From Confluentibacter sediminis (GTDB lineage Bacteria > Bacteroidota > Bacteroidia > Flavobacteriales > Flavobacteriaceae), in assembly GCF_003258355.1 (NCBI RefSeq), contig NZ_QKPO01000003.1, forward strand, positions 248,001 through 312,000: a DNA stretch of 64,000 nucleotides, in the 5' to 3' direction. The notes under the pieces are model-generated. The model did not search any database. It was not told the DNA's origin and saw nothing but the letters and a program-made list of their open reading frames with translations. Position 1 is the first letter of the stretch. Every line of letters begins with the position of its first letter. Made by a program: the position numbers and the translations under genes. Shown piece by piece: positions 52,401 through 61,321 of the stretch.

Positions 52401-52869
52401 TAATATTTGCTCCAGGTAAAGCTTGACCATTAGCATCTTTTACTGTACCTCTTATTTGATGTCCCTGATTTATTTCGATGGATAATTGCTTATTTAAATC
52501 GTTTTCAACAAGTTTTCTCCCATTTAAAAAGATTTCAGTATCCATAATTTGGTAGGAAGTGTTAGTTCCTTCAAATAATTGGTCTAATACTTCCGAAATT
52601 GGGGCATTTTTCACTTTTATTGATACTTTATGTTTTAAATCAACAAATTTTGTGTTATACACAAATGTGTATTTTGAGGTTACCTCAATTTTATCAATTA
52701 CCTTCTGTACGGACATATTCTTAACATCTAAAGTAATAGATTGCGAATATCCGGCATTTGCAAACATGCTTAAAAAAGACGCAAATGTTAAAAGAACAGT
52801 TAGTTTCATTTTTAAATCAAATTTGATAAAAGATAGGTAACTACCTTTACTATCATGAAGTTTTTTCAT
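49414..52869 (-). CDS. SusC/RagA TonB-dependent transporter with STN signalling domain (SusC2)
   Basis: This 1151-residue protein has signal MKLTVLLTFASFLSMFANAG starting at the second Met. An STN domain follows (about 45-120: LDVKNMSVQKVIDKIEV, VKNAPISEVLDQLFEG), which in transducing transporters contacts a FecR anti-sigma factor. Then come a CarboxypepD_reg-like domain (IRGTVKDANGQALPGANIIE), the plug (EVVVVGYGQKAKGAITGAIS, PLVLIDGVPGDLNSINPNDI, ASAAIYGARAADGAILVTTK) and the barrel ending YSLGLNVNF. It imports a glycan and probably signals its presence to the FecR at 53040-54188. Confidence 0.95.
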   Translation of the reverse strand: MKKLHDSKGSYLSFIKFDLKMKLTVLLTFASFLSMFANAGYSQSITLDVKNMSVQKVIDKIEVTSKYTFVYNTKFVDLKHKVSIKVKNAPISEVLDQLFEGTNTSYQIMDTEIFLNGRKLVENDLNKQLSIEINQGHQIRGTVKDANGQALPGANIIEKGTTNGTNTDFDGNFSLTISNPNKIIVVSFLGFVTQEIAVNGKTDINLVLQEDNAKLDEVVVVGYGQKAKGAITGAISSAGSEVFENRPVNNSFEALQGQLPGVTITRASGQPGNQGYSLQIRGYSSINGNVPLVLIDGVPGDLNSINPNDIDKVTVLKDASAAIYGARAADGAILVTTKKGKIGKPQITYSANFGYKTPTYLRKVMGTLHFAEFLDEGLRNAGVEGFPDSVFEKIRQNSPPDLEQGWNYGVTNYPGFYGDTNWNDVIYKNSIQQTHNLSIMGGGESNNYLLSLGYIKDDGVVKFGDNHSDKYYLRLNYDFKLLDKLNIQTRTNFENNITKEPTQLGTALTDVPRQFPYAPVYNLKGEFYGYQGYGNPAQWLAEGGQRTKNYSRFTTNFELNYEILKGLKLTGQAAFEFGFYNENAATRTIVRHNYVGEVQNILNSTNSAYYTSQKTLKKIYQGYLNYDKDIDENNKISLTLGTSLEQQKNEGESITGYNFPSNDIFTLNLADKTNAAFADFTGYVDQSALSSYFGRLSYTFKNRLFLDVTARADGSSKFAPSKRYSELFPSIGLAYNLSEEKIINDLNIFDQLKLRGTWGKTGNQDIGSLGLYDYIPLISIKGNYPIGSPNSGLPGASSSTTSADRTWETIINKNIGIDVTMANSKLSLSFDYFIKTNDNMLVNITVPATYGGDPPSSNQGKLVTKGFDAIVNWKDNINDFKYSISLQLSDSKNKLEELKNSDNFGEGLNFARQGYSIYSYFGYVYDGIIKTQEQLDQYKQLENIPSNLGIGDVMYKDLDGDGKLTAFGNKSQGFAGDMVDLGSLLPRYTFSSTMNFDYKNFDLKFFLQGVGNRKVQYEERISTPNEFWWPSLEYYYNKTWSPERPNARYARYIPGGVGLSDIRNYNYHTSTLTVHNVSYLRFKVITLGYTFPKSLCKNLMVDNLRVYFSGQDLITISKGTLGGNFDPEDGYRREGTYPFSKVYSLGLNVNF

Positions 52870-53039
52870 ATTTTTGAAATGTTAAAATAGTGAATGACTG
52901 ATTTTTTGGTTAATCACGTATAACCCTACCGGGACATGTGACAGCATCTTCCGGTTTTTATTTATTATAACGTTTTAAGTAATTCTTTGTTAGTGGATTT
53001 TAATAGTTTTTTTCTTTCATATAGTTTAGTTTTATTGGT

Positions 53040-54188
53040 TTAATTAATAAATATCGCATTGTCTTTTATAGTATGACTTATACCATAGCTTTTACCAAAA
53101 GAGTTTAGAACATCCTGAATAGGAGGTTCATCTTTAAAAGTGGCATTAAAAATCTCATTATTTAGTTGCTTGTTAACAATTATTATTTTCATATTATAAT
53201 ACCGTTCCAGTTTTTTAACAATATTTTCAAATGACATATTTCTAAACACCAAATCACCTTCCATCCATGAGGTGTAAATTGAAGTATCTACCGCTTCGGA
53301 AGTAATACTTCCTAATTTCCTATTAAGAGCACCCTTTATTCCTGGTTCTATTCTTAAACCTTCATTTAACGTTTTGCCATTAGTATATAAATTAACCGAT
53401 CCTTTAATTAAAACAACATCTGTTGTTAAATCTTCAGAATAAGCAGAGACATTAAATTCAGTACCTAACACTTCAACATTTAGGTTTTCCATATTAACAA
53501 TAAATGGATGAGTTACATCATGAGCGACATCAAAAAAGGCCTCTCCCGTTAGAAATACCTGCCTCTTGTTACCACCAATAAATTTAACAGGATATTTTAA
53601 GGAGGTTCCTGCATTTAAATATACTTTAGTTCCATCAGATAGTTTCACTTCAAAACGTTTTCCATAAGGTACGGTTAATGTATTGTAGACTAATTTTTCC
53701 ATAACATTATCGTTATCATAGACTAGTTGTTTCCCTTTTTGGCTTCCAACCACACTACCATTGGCATCTAATATCTGTGATGTTCCATCTTCACTAAGAA
53801 CCTCTACATTTCCATTTTCCAACTTAAGTGTGATGCTATCCGAAGGAATAATAACTTCAGGGGTTTTAGTAAAACATCCTAATTGATATAAATATCCTAT
53901 TCCTAAAAAAATAATTACTACCGCTGCATACTTAAATACATTAACATACTTACGCAGTCTATATTCTTTCTTTTCTTTATCAATCAACTCAAGCAACTGT
54001 TTTTTTGAATCATCAACATCAAACATATCCATATCTAAATCAATTAGGAAGTTAATTTTAACGTAACCTTTGAATAACTCATAATTATTATGATTTTTAA
54101 GCCATAATTCTAGTTCTTCTCTTTCCAAAAGAGTAGCTTGTTTATTAAGGTATTGAATTATTATTCTTTGTATCTTTTGAGAAATCAT
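53040..54188 (-). CDS. FecR-family anti-sigma factor
   Basis: This 382-residue protein has a cytoplasmic N-terminal part (about 1-85, QKIQRIIIQYLNKQATLLER), one membrane helix (about 88-104, FKYAAVVIIFLGIGYLY), a periplasmic FecR domain (LTVPYGKRFEVKLSDGTKVY, FLTGEAFFDVAHDVTHPFIV, EVLGTEFNVSAY) and a C-terminal DUF4974 domain (FRNMSFENIVKKLERYYNMK). It sequesters the ECF sigma factor encoded divergently at 54316 until SusC2 signals. It lies 170 bases upstream of SusC2 on the same strand. Confidence 0.93.
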   Translation of the reverse strand: MISQKIQRIIIQYLNKQATLLEREELELWLKNHNNYELFKGYVKINFLIDLDMDMFDVDDSKKQLLELIDKEKKEYRLRKYVNVFKYAAVVIIFLGIGYLYQLGCFTKTPEVIIPSDSITLKLENGNVEVLSEDGTSQILDANGSVVGSQKGKQLVYDNDNVMEKLVYNTLTVPYGKRFEVKLSDGTKVYLNAGTSLKYPVKFIGGNKRQVFLTGEAFFDVAHDVTHPFIVNMENLNVEVLGTEFNVSAYSEDLTTDVVLIKGSVNLYTNGKTLNEGLRIEPGIKGALNRKLGSITSEAVDTSIYTSWMEGDLVFRNMSFENIVKKLERYYNMKIIIVNKQLNNEIFNATFKDEPPIQDVLNSFGKSYGISHTIKDNAIFIN

Positions 54189-54315
54189 TTTTGGTCTGAT
54201 ATATTACTAAAACACAATAATTTCACAGAACCCTAACTTTTTTATAACTTTTTTATATTTTCGTAACTATTATTAATAATTATTGACAATATCACAATGC
54301 TGTTTTTATTGTTGT

Positions 54316-54888
54316 ATGAATAATATTGAACTAATACATAATCTTAAAAAAGGAGATTCTAATGCATATTCTTTTTTAGTAGACACTTATCATAACATGT
54401 TATGTAACTATGCTTATGGGCTGACAAATGATCGTGATTTAGCTAAAGATGTTGTTCAAAACGTATTTATTAATATTTGGAGAATACACTTAAAACTTAA
54501 AGACGACTTTGATGTTAAAAGTTATTTATACAAATCTGTTTACAACGAATTTCTCAACCAAAATAGAAATTTAAAATCTGTTGTTCCTTTAGACAAAAAA
54601 TATATTGAAGCTTTAAGTCAGGTTGTTGAAGAGGAAGACTTAGAGTCAATAGAAAAACTATTGACTCTAATAAGACGGGAGATTGAAAATCTACCCCCTA
54701 AATGTAAGAGAACATTTTTATTAAGTAAACAAGAAGGCCTTAGTAATATAGAAATTGCTGAGTATTTAAATGTTTCTGTTAAATGTGTTGAAGCTCACAT
54801 TTCTAAAGCTTTTTCTATATTACGTAGAAATGTTGACAGTAAAATAGAAAGGTTTTTGTTTTTACTATTGGGAGTTAATAAATATTGA
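54316..54888 (+). CDS. ECF sigma-70 factor (RpoE-like, Bacteroidota type)
   Basis: I chose the ATG at 54316 (MNNIELIHNLKKGDSNAY). An upstream ATG at 54283 would add an unlikely MTISQCCFYCC. The 190 residues contain region 2 (YAYGLTNDRDLAKDVVQNVF, INIWR) and region 4 (LPPKCKRTFLLSKQEGLSNI, EIAEYLNVSVKCVEAHISKA). The expected partner is the FecR protein at 53040-54188 and the expected target the SusC2/D2 operon. Unusually, the gene is divergent from fecR rather than upstream of it on the same strand, with 127 bases between the start codons. Confidence 0.93.
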   Translation: MNNIELIHNLKKGDSNAYSFLVDTYHNMLCNYAYGLTNDRDLAKDVVQNVFINIWRIHLKLKDDFDVKSYLYKSVYNEFLNQNRNLKSVVPLDKKYIEALSQVVEEEDLESIEKLLTLIRREIENLPPKCKRTFLLSKQEGLSNIEIAEYLNVSVKCVEAHISKAFSILRRNVDSKIERFLFLLLGVNKY

Positions 54889-55214
54889 AGCCTATCAAAA
54901 ACAAATGGATATCCATAAAAACAGGATTAAAGGTTTTGAAAATCGCTTTAATTATAAAATTAATCAAGCTAAAGTTTATCTCACATCAGATGTTGGTAGT
55001 ATTTAACATGGCTACATTATCTGTTGTTTGAGCTATAATATTTATCATAACTTATTAACCATTAATTCTCTATAAACTTGAGCTATGGTAAAACTATCTA
55101 ATAATAGAAATCCAGCTAATTAATACCCAATATTTTTTCTACAATAATCTTTGTTTTTCTTAAAATAGAAAATATATTTGCATCGTTATTTAAAATAAGT
55201 CTAAATAAATATAA
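54889..55214. other. Intergenic region between the sigma gene and the TonB receptor gene
   Basis: The 326 bases contain no convincing gene. The only recognisable signal is the promoter at 55151-55180. Confidence 0.6.
55151..55180 (+). promoter_or_regulatory. Housekeeping-type flavobacterial promoter of the TonB receptor gene
   Basis: TTG at 55151-55153, 19 bases, then TATATTTG at 55173-55180 match the Bacteroidota consensus TTG-N19-TAnnTTTG exactly. The ATG at 55215 follows 34 bases later, giving a short leader. Confidence 0.75.
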
Positions 55215-57599
55215 ATGAAAATTATTACACTAACGACAGCTTTTCTATTAACATTTTGTGCTTTTTCACAATCCATGTTAAAGGGGAAAATAACTGATGA
55301 AAAAAATCAACCCCTATTTGGAGTTACTGTTTACATTGAGGAACTAAAGCAAGGCACAACAACCGACATTGAAGGGACTTATGAATTGCCCAATATTGAA
55401 GAAGGCACTTGGAAAGTAACCTTTAGAATGTTGGGATACCAAACCCAAAGTGAAAATTTATCATTCACACAAGATGGTACAATTTCATCTTCAACGATAC
55501 TAAAAGAAGATTTAAACAGTCTGAATGAAGTTGTAGTTTCGGCAAGTAGACGTTCGGAATTCCTTTCTGAAATTCCTGCTTCTGTAACTGTTGTTAATGA
55601 AGCTAAGCTAAAAGAGTTATCAAATTCTACAACAAACATTAGCGAGATATTAGAATTTACTGTTCCTGGATTGGCGGTATCAACAGGCACATTTTCCAAC
55701 TGGGGACAAACATTACGTGGACGTTCTCTTTTGGTAATGGTCGATGGAATTCCACAATCTACACCATTAAGAAATGGGCAATTGGGAATAAAATCCATAA
55801 GTCCAAATGATATCAGTAGGGTCGAGGTCATTAAAGGCGCAACATCCATTTTTGGTAATGGAGGAAATGGGGGCTTTATAAACTACATTACCAAAAAACC
55901 AAATGCCACTAAAAACATCGAAGGATCCACGAATGTTTGGGGAACTGCTAACTTGGCAAAAACAAAAGATGCCATGGGTTTTGGAGTGTATCAATCCTTA
56001 AATGGTAATTTGGATAAATTTAATTACTATATAAGTGGAAGTTATGAGGAAACTGGCACTAAATATGATGCCGACGGAGTTGTCATTCTTCCAACTTACG
56101 GACTGGACAACACAAACATCTACAGTTCATTAGCGAAAATAGAATATCAAATATCTGATAATCAAAAAATTATCTTATCTGGGGATTTATACAAATCTGC
56201 CCAAGACACACCTTATGTTCCTGTTCCAGCAGAATTTGAGGTGTTTAACGAGCAAGGGGATTATTCGCTAACTGCAGGCTATGGTGTTAAAGGGTCTGTT
56301 GATGGGCAAGAACCAACAGGAACAACACTTATAAATGGCCAACTGAAATATAACCTAAACCATATTTTTTCTGGCACTACAGATTTTACGACGGATCTTT
56401 ATTATCAAAATACAGAAAACATTTTCTTTTATTCCGATAAATTTGAAAATGGCGGACAATCTGTTATCAATGCTGAAAAGTATGGTGTTAGACCTAATTT
56501 CAACACAAGCTTTAATATCAATACGTCTATTGATGTTTCTTTAACGTACGGGATTGATTTACTTAAGGACAAAACAAACCAAGGTCTTTTGGATGGTAGA
56601 TTATGGGTACCGAATACTGAAATGTTGAGTTGGGCACCTTATTTACAATCCACTTTAAAGTTTGACGACATATGGGTTGTTAAAGCAGGATTACGGTACG
56701 ATGATATGAATATCGATATTGCAGATTACAACACATTGCCTTATTCTCCTTTAGGGGACGGAAATTATAATCCTTCGGTTGCCGTTCAAGGTGGTAAAAT
56801 TGGATTTGACAATTTAGCTTTCAATATTGGACTACGTTATATAGAACATCAAGAATTTATTCCTTTTATAAGCTATTCACAAGGATTTTCTATCGCCGAT
56901 TTAGGTTCTGTTTTACGTTCTGCCACTGCCGATAACATAAATGACATTCAATTGGAACCTGCTGTGACTAAAAATTATGAGTTCGGGTTTTTGTCGAAGT
57001 TCCATAATTTTAAATTAGAGGCAGTAGGTTATTACAGTACCTCCAACCTGGGAACAGGTGTTGTTTTTGATGAAAACATCAATTCTTTTGTACCGTCCAA
57101 ACAACCACAGGACATTTATGGAGGTGAAGTTGCTATTGATTATGTTACCTATAACAATAAATTACAAGTAGGAACTTCGTATTCTTATGTGGAAGGTGTT
57201 ACCCATAGTGCTACAAATGAAAATACCTTAACCTATTTAGGGGGTGACGTTATTGCTGCTCCTAAATGGACTGCCTATATTACTTGGAATCCTACAAAAA
57301 AAATCAATACTTCTTTACGAATGACTAACTTAGGGAACAGAAAACGATTTGATCCGTATTTGGATGCAAACAATACTTACACCTATAGGCATACACAATT
57401 TCCTGTTACGGGATACACCTTGCTTAATTTTTCCATAGCTTACAAATTACAATCCAATATGTCCGTTTCCTTGGCCGTTAATAACCTATTGAATGAATAT
57501 TACCTTCCAGCTAGATCACAATGGGCCGCACCTTTAAGAGATTTTACGGGTGCTGGTGAAGGCACCAATGCCCAATTAAGTATTCATTATAATTTTTAA
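55215..57599 (+). CDS. TonB-dependent siderophore-type receptor
   Basis: This 794-residue protein has signal MKIITLTTAFLLTFCAFSQ. A CarboxypepD_reg-like domain (about 22-105, LKGKITDEKNQPLFGVTVYI) precedes a plug domain with SLNEVVVSASRRSEFLSEIP, LLVMVDGIPQSTPL and ISRVEVIKGATSIFGNGGNG, then a barrel ending AQLSIHYNF. The FhuA/FecA-like plug and the PepSY membrane protein gene downstream are typical of siderophore or ferric-chelate uptake, unrelated to the glycan locus. It has a consensus promoter and a terminator of its own. Confidence 0.88.
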   Translation: MKIITLTTAFLLTFCAFSQSMLKGKITDEKNQPLFGVTVYIEELKQGTTTDIEGTYELPNIEEGTWKVTFRMLGYQTQSENLSFTQDGTISSSTILKEDLNSLNEVVVSASRRSEFLSEIPASVTVVNEAKLKELSNSTTNISEILEFTVPGLAVSTGTFSNWGQTLRGRSLLVMVDGIPQSTPLRNGQLGIKSISPNDISRVEVIKGATSIFGNGGNGGFINYITKKPNATKNIEGSTNVWGTANLAKTKDAMGFGVYQSLNGNLDKFNYYISGSYEETGTKYDADGVVILPTYGLDNTNIYSSLAKIEYQISDNQKIILSGDLYKSAQDTPYVPVPAEFEVFNEQGDYSLTAGYGVKGSVDGQEPTGTTLINGQLKYNLNHIFSGTTDFTTDLYYQNTENIFFYSDKFENGGQSVINAEKYGVRPNFNTSFNINTSIDVSLTYGIDLLKDKTNQGLLDGRLWVPNTEMLSWAPYLQSTLKFDDIWVVKAGLRYDDMNIDIADYNTLPYSPLGDGNYNPSVAVQGGKIGFDNLAFNIGLRYIEHQEFIPFISYSQGFSIADLGSVLRSATADNINDIQLEPAVTKNYEFGFLSKFHNFKLEAVGYYSTSNLGTGVVFDENINSFVPSKQPQDIYGGEVAIDYVTYNNKLQVGTSYSYVEGVTHSATNENTLTYLGGDVIAAPKWTAYITWNPTKKINTSLRMTNLGNRKRFDPYLDANNTYTYRHTQFPVTGYTLLNFSIAYKLQSNMSVSLAVNNLLNEYYLPARSQWAAPLRDFTGAGEGTNAQLSIHYNF

Positions 57600-57660
57600 T
57601 ATTGAACTATTTTAACCATTTTTTAGAAAAAGAAAAAGTCAAGATGATCATTAATAGAAT

Positions 57661-57694
57661 CAATGCCGGTATATTTGCCAGCATTGGTTTTTAG
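57661..57694 (+). terminator. Rho-independent terminator after the TonB receptor gene
   Basis: CAATGC (57661-57666) and GCATTG (57681-57686) pair, with an inner GG/CC pair (57668-57669 with 57678-57679), and are followed by GTTTTTAGTTTT. It lies 61 bases after the stop at 57599, before the PepSY gene. Confidence 0.7.
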
Positions 57695-57711
57695 TTTTCA
57701 CACTATAACAA

Positions 57712-58802
57712 ATGCTATCTTTTAATAAAATAATACGGAAAATCCATCTTTGGATTGGGCTTACTTGTGGCCTTATTGTCTCTTTTTCAGGGATTACAGG
57801 CTCACTATATGTTTGGCAACCAGAAATAACAGCAGTCCTTAATCCTAGATTATTAAAAATTGAAAATGTAGAAAATAATAAAGACGCAACTATTTTAAAA
57901 TCTGCCGTATCTTTAATGGAAGCCCACAAGGATAGTATAAATAAAATTTTTCTCCCCTATCGTGAGCAACAGACCATAGCGATTCAATTTAAAAATGGAA
58001 AAACAAATTACTATCATCCTATAACTCATGAGTCTTTGGGTGAAAAATCGGTATCTATTTTATTTTTTGATAGCCTACTAAATCTACATCGTACTTTGGG
58101 AATTCCCAAAATAGGTAAGTACATTTTAGGAACCAGTGCATCCTATTATTTCTAATCCTAATAACTTCTGGCGTTTATATTTGGTGGAAAGCTTATGCCC
58201 TTAGCTTGAAAAAAGGATTTAAAGTAAAATGGAAGGCAAAAAAAAGAAAGTTCAACTTCGATTTACACAAAGCATTCGGAATCTATTTTTTTATTCCGCT
58301 AATCATCTTGGCTTTTACGGGTTCCTATTTTACTTATAATACATACTATAAAAAGGGTTTGGGAATTTTTGATGGCCCAAATAGGAATTCAAACATTCTG
58401 AACAGAACCCATATTAAAGGATCGTCAGCCTTATATGAAACCTTATTGGACTCCAATGAAGATTATGTTTTACGTGCTATTTATTTCCCAAAAGACAAAA
58501 CGGATAATTATCGATTAAGATACATAAAGAACCGTTGGATACAAGCGGGTTATCGAAAAACAAAAGAAGTGGAGATCAATAAAAAAGGAGAAATAAGAAC
58601 CTTATCCGATTTTAAATTTGATTCTAATAGTAATCGTATAGCAGCACAGTTCTACCCTATTCACATCGGGGAAATTGCTGGTGTTTATGGGAGGATCATG
58701 GTTTTTATTTCTGGCATGGTGCCATTGGTATTGTTTATCACAGGCTTCAGAATATATCTATTAAAAAAGAATAAAGTTTTTAAAAGAAAAGTACTTGGCT
58801 AG
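57712..58802 (+). pseudogene. PepSY-associated membrane protein gene with one frameshift
   Basis: The first frame (57712-58155) reads FNKIIRKIHLWIGLTCGLIV, SFSGITGSLYVWQPEITAVL and LHRTLGIPKIGKYILGTS, then hits a stop. In another frame the sequence continues without a gap as CILLFLILITSGVYIWWKAY, then ALSLKKGFKVKWKAKKRKF and, from 58206, FNFDLHKAFGIYFFIPLIIL, ending LKKNKVFKRKVLG at 58802. The intact protein would be about 363 residues with four membrane helices, the PepSY_TM type found next to siderophore receptors and thought to take part in reduction or processing of the imported chelate. A single indel near 58130-58150 breaks it: either a real mutation or a sequence error. Confidence 0.85.
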
Positions 58803-59161
58803 TGATTCAGAAAAGTCTTTAATAATCAATTAAGAATCATCATTTTACATTGATTAATGAATTTATAGTTGAAGCAAATACAGACAAACTTAACATGAAT
58901 AGGGGTTGTTCTTTATAATAAACCTATTTTTTACGCTATAAGTTTTAGCAAATGGGCGCAGCTTAGATACATAAATAATAAGAGATGTGTAATTCAGTGC
59001 CTAGACAATTATTATTCTTAGTAAATACCCTTAAAATATATAGAAATATGATCATGGATAGTTCCTCTTTTACCTCCGTTAAAAAAAACCTTAACGATTT
59101 TTTTCAATTGGTTAAGGCTTTTTTTATTTCTTAGTTCATAAAATCAGTTTTTAATCTAAGA
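58803..59161. other. Intergenic region between convergent genes
   Basis: The 359 bases contain no plausible gene. The terminator at 59082-59124 is the only feature I can support. Confidence 0.6.
59082..59124. terminator. Bidirectional intrinsic terminator
   Basis: CCTTAAC (59089-59095) and GTTAAGG (59111-59117) form the stem, preceded by an A run and followed by a run of T after GC, so both strands show a stem plus T tract. It lies downstream of the minus-strand TolC-family gene and of the plus-strand PepSY gene. Confidence 0.8.
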
Positions 59162-60574
59162 TTAAAAACTTCCTCGATAGTAATCTAGCACCTTCGTTCT
59201 TAACAAATATTCGTAATGCGCCATAGATAGATTCTGCCTGGCCGTATCAAGATTGTTTTTGCTAATAATATATTCAATAACGTTAGAAACGCCATTATTA
59301 AATCTGATTTCATTAACTCTAAAAGATTCTTCAAAGGATTCAACCTGTTGTTGTAAAGCTTCATATTTATTAAAAGCAGCTTCCATATTAGAGTAACCCA
59401 ATTCAATGGATTGTTTGTACTGGAATTTTGTATTCTCAAGTTCGATTTGAGACTCTTCTAATTCGATTTTTCTAAGTTTCACATTATTTTTTGCTCTAAA
59501 ACCATTGAATAACGGAATATATACAGACACCCCATACGATGTGCTTAAATTATTATCAAACTGATCATTGTAGCTAATATCAGAAGCTTGATATTGGGTT
59601 TTATTGGTCATCACATCATACTGTTGCCCACCAATGTTTACAAAATTTCCAGTATTCTCAATAGTTGACCCTGTTTCGGTGAATAATTGTGCCGCACTCG
59701 AATAGTTGGTGTTAAGTTGACCAAAAAGTGATATTTCTGGAGTAAAATTGGCTTTTGCAACACTCACAGCACTTTTAGCAGCATCTTGCCTCAATTCTTT
59801 AGCCTTAAATGTCGCTAGATTTTGTAAAGCTTCATTATATATTTCAACATCATTCATGGGATACATTATAAAATCTCTTAAAGGGTCTATGTCTTCAAAT
59901 GAGGCATTAAAATCCGATTCCAAACCTAACAACTGAAATAAACTGTTTATACCAACTTTCAAATTATTTTTAGAACCAATAACAGCTATTTCATCATTTG
60001 CCAATTGCCCTTTCATATCGGTATAATCAGCAGGATTACCTTCTCCTTCTTTATAAAAAGAACTTAATCTATCGACTTGTTTCTGGGTTACTTCTAATCG
60101 TGCTTTATTAAGTTCAAGCAAATCACGCATATTGAGTACTTGTAAATATGCCAAAGTAATATTTACTGTCAAATTCTGCTTTGCTTCTTCCACTTCCATT
60201 TCAGAAGCCTTTAAGTTTAGGTAGCTTTGTTTGATGCTATTTTTAAGCTTAAAACCATTGAAAATGGGAAGACCTGCACTTAATCCCGCATTGGAAAATG
60301 TTAATTGTTGATTGATATAACCATTTGTAAAAGGATCTATGCTTCGTCCATTATTAATCCCAAGATTATAATTTCCGTTCACATTAGGCATAATATTACC
60401 CCAAGATTGGTTTAAATTCACTTTAGAAGATTCTGCTTTTAATTTGACACCTTTTAAGTCAAAATTATTTTCAAAAGCAATCTCCAAACACTTTTCAAGG
60501 GTATAGGTTTCTTGCGAGTAACCCTTAAAAATGGATAAAAAAACACCTAGTATAAGTATCTGTATTATTTTCAT
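59162..60574 (-). CDS. TolC-family outer-membrane efflux protein
   Basis: I chose the ATG at 60574, giving signal MKIIQILILGVFLSIFKGYS and a 7-base gap from the ABC gene. The earlier ATG at 60604 would overlap that gene and put ten polar residues ahead of the signal. The 470 residues show two OEP repeats with long coiled-coil helices (LEKCLEIAFENNFDLKGVKL, EEAKQNLTVNITLAYLQVLN, QSIELGYSNMEAAFNKYEAL). It forms the outer-membrane duct for the ABC transporter encoded upstream. No membrane-fusion protein gene is visible in the window; it may lie beyond the edge. Confidence 0.9.
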   Translation of the reverse strand: MKIIQILILGVFLSIFKGYSQETYTLEKCLEIAFENNFDLKGVKLKAESSKVNLNQSWGNIMPNVNGNYNLGINNGRSIDPFTNGYINQQLTFSNAGLSAGLPIFNGFKLKNSIKQSYLNLKASEMEVEEAKQNLTVNITLAYLQVLNMRDLLELNKARLEVTQKQVDRLSSFYKEGEGNPADYTDMKGQLANDEIAVIGSKNNLKVGINSLFQLLGLESDFNASFEDIDPLRDFIMYPMNDVEIYNEALQNLATFKAKELRQDAAKSAVSVAKANFTPEISLFGQLNTNYSSAAQLFTETGSTIENTGNFVNIGGQQYDVMTNKTQYQASDISYNDQFDNNLSTSYGVSVYIPLFNGFRAKNNVKLRKIELEESQIELENTKFQYKQSIELGYSNMEAAFNKYEALQQQVESFEESFRVNEIRFNNGVSNVIEYIISKNNLDTARQNLSMAHYEYLLRTKVLDYYRGSF

Positions 60575-60581
60575 TTTATAT

Positions 60582-61250
60582 TTATTTTTCGATAACAGTT
60601 CCATCTAATAAATTGATGATTCTGGAACCATATTCTGCATTTTTCTCTGAATGCGTTACTTGAATGATAGTAACACCTTCTTCATTTAACTGTTTAAATA
60701 ATTCCATAATCTCTTCACCTTGCTTGGAGTTTAAATTCCCCGTAGGTTCATCCGCCAAAATAAGTTTGGGTTTGGTAATCAAAGCTCTGGCAATACCCAC
60801 CAATTGTTGCTGCCCACCACTTAACTGACTAGGGAACAAGTCTTTTTTTCCAACAATATTGAACCTATCCAACATATCGGCTACCAAGGCTTTTCTTTCC
60901 GAGCCACTTATTTTTTTGTACAAAAGAGGTGTTTCTATGTTTTCATAAACCGTCAATTCATCAATTAAGTGATAGGCTTGAAACACAAAGCCTATATACT
61001 CTTTATACAAATTGGCTTTATGTTTTTCTTTAAGTTGATGTACTGGTTCATCAAGAAAGTTATACTCACCTTCATTAAAATCATCTAACATACCAATAAC
61101 ATTTAGTAATGTTGATTTTCCCGAACCTGATGGTCCCATAATAGAGATAAACTCACCTTCTTCAACTTGTAAATGTGCATCTTTTAAAAGATAAAACCGT
61201 CTTCCACCAGAGTTTACCCATTTATAAATATTTTTTAGTTCTAATAACAT
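60582..61250 (-). CDS. ABC transporter ATP-binding protein (MacB/LolD type)
   Basis: This 222-residue ATPase has Walker A GPSGSGKST, Q-loop region YIGFVFQAYHLIDELTVYEN, signature LSGGQQQLVGIARAL, Walker B LILADEPTGNL and switch His in VTHSEKNAEYG. The family partners FtsX-like permeases in macrolide or lipoprotein-type export. It is followed by the TolC-family gene (7-base gap) and preceded by the permease gene (11-base gap), making one operon. Confidence 0.95.
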   Translation of the reverse strand: MLLELKNIYKWVNSGGRRFYLLKDAHLQVEEGEFISIMGPSGSGKSTLLNVIGMLDDFNEGEYNFLDEPVHQLKEKHKANLYKEYIGFVFQAYHLIDELTVYENIETPLLYKKISGSERKALVADMLDRFNIVGKKDLFPSQLSGGQQQLVGIARALITKPKLILADEPTGNLNSKQGEEIMELFKQLNEEGVTIIQVTHSEKNAEYGSRIINLLDGTVIEK

Positions 61251-61321
61251 AATTTTTATTTTTATTCGGTTCTTAAACTTTTTATAGGATTAGCTGTTGC
61301 CGCTTTAATAGACTGAAAACT
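61248..61321. repeat. 74-bp exact repeat at permease gene ends, copy 1
   Basis: Identical to 63671-63744. It covers the start codon of the next gene on the minus strand, the 11-base spacer and the last codons of the permease (KAATANPIKSLRTE). It is a conserved junction left by tandem duplication of permease genes. Confidence 0.85.

Noticed and set aside
52918-52965. GC-richer island between FecR and SusC2 with CCGG at both ends
   Set aside because: Only 4-5 bp of pairing could be found; neither a stable hairpin nor a known riboswitch is supported.
54283-54888. Longer form of the sigma factor starting at 54283
   Set aside because: The added MTISQCCFYCC does not resemble ECF sigma N-termini; the ATG at 54316 begins the normal MNNIELI start.
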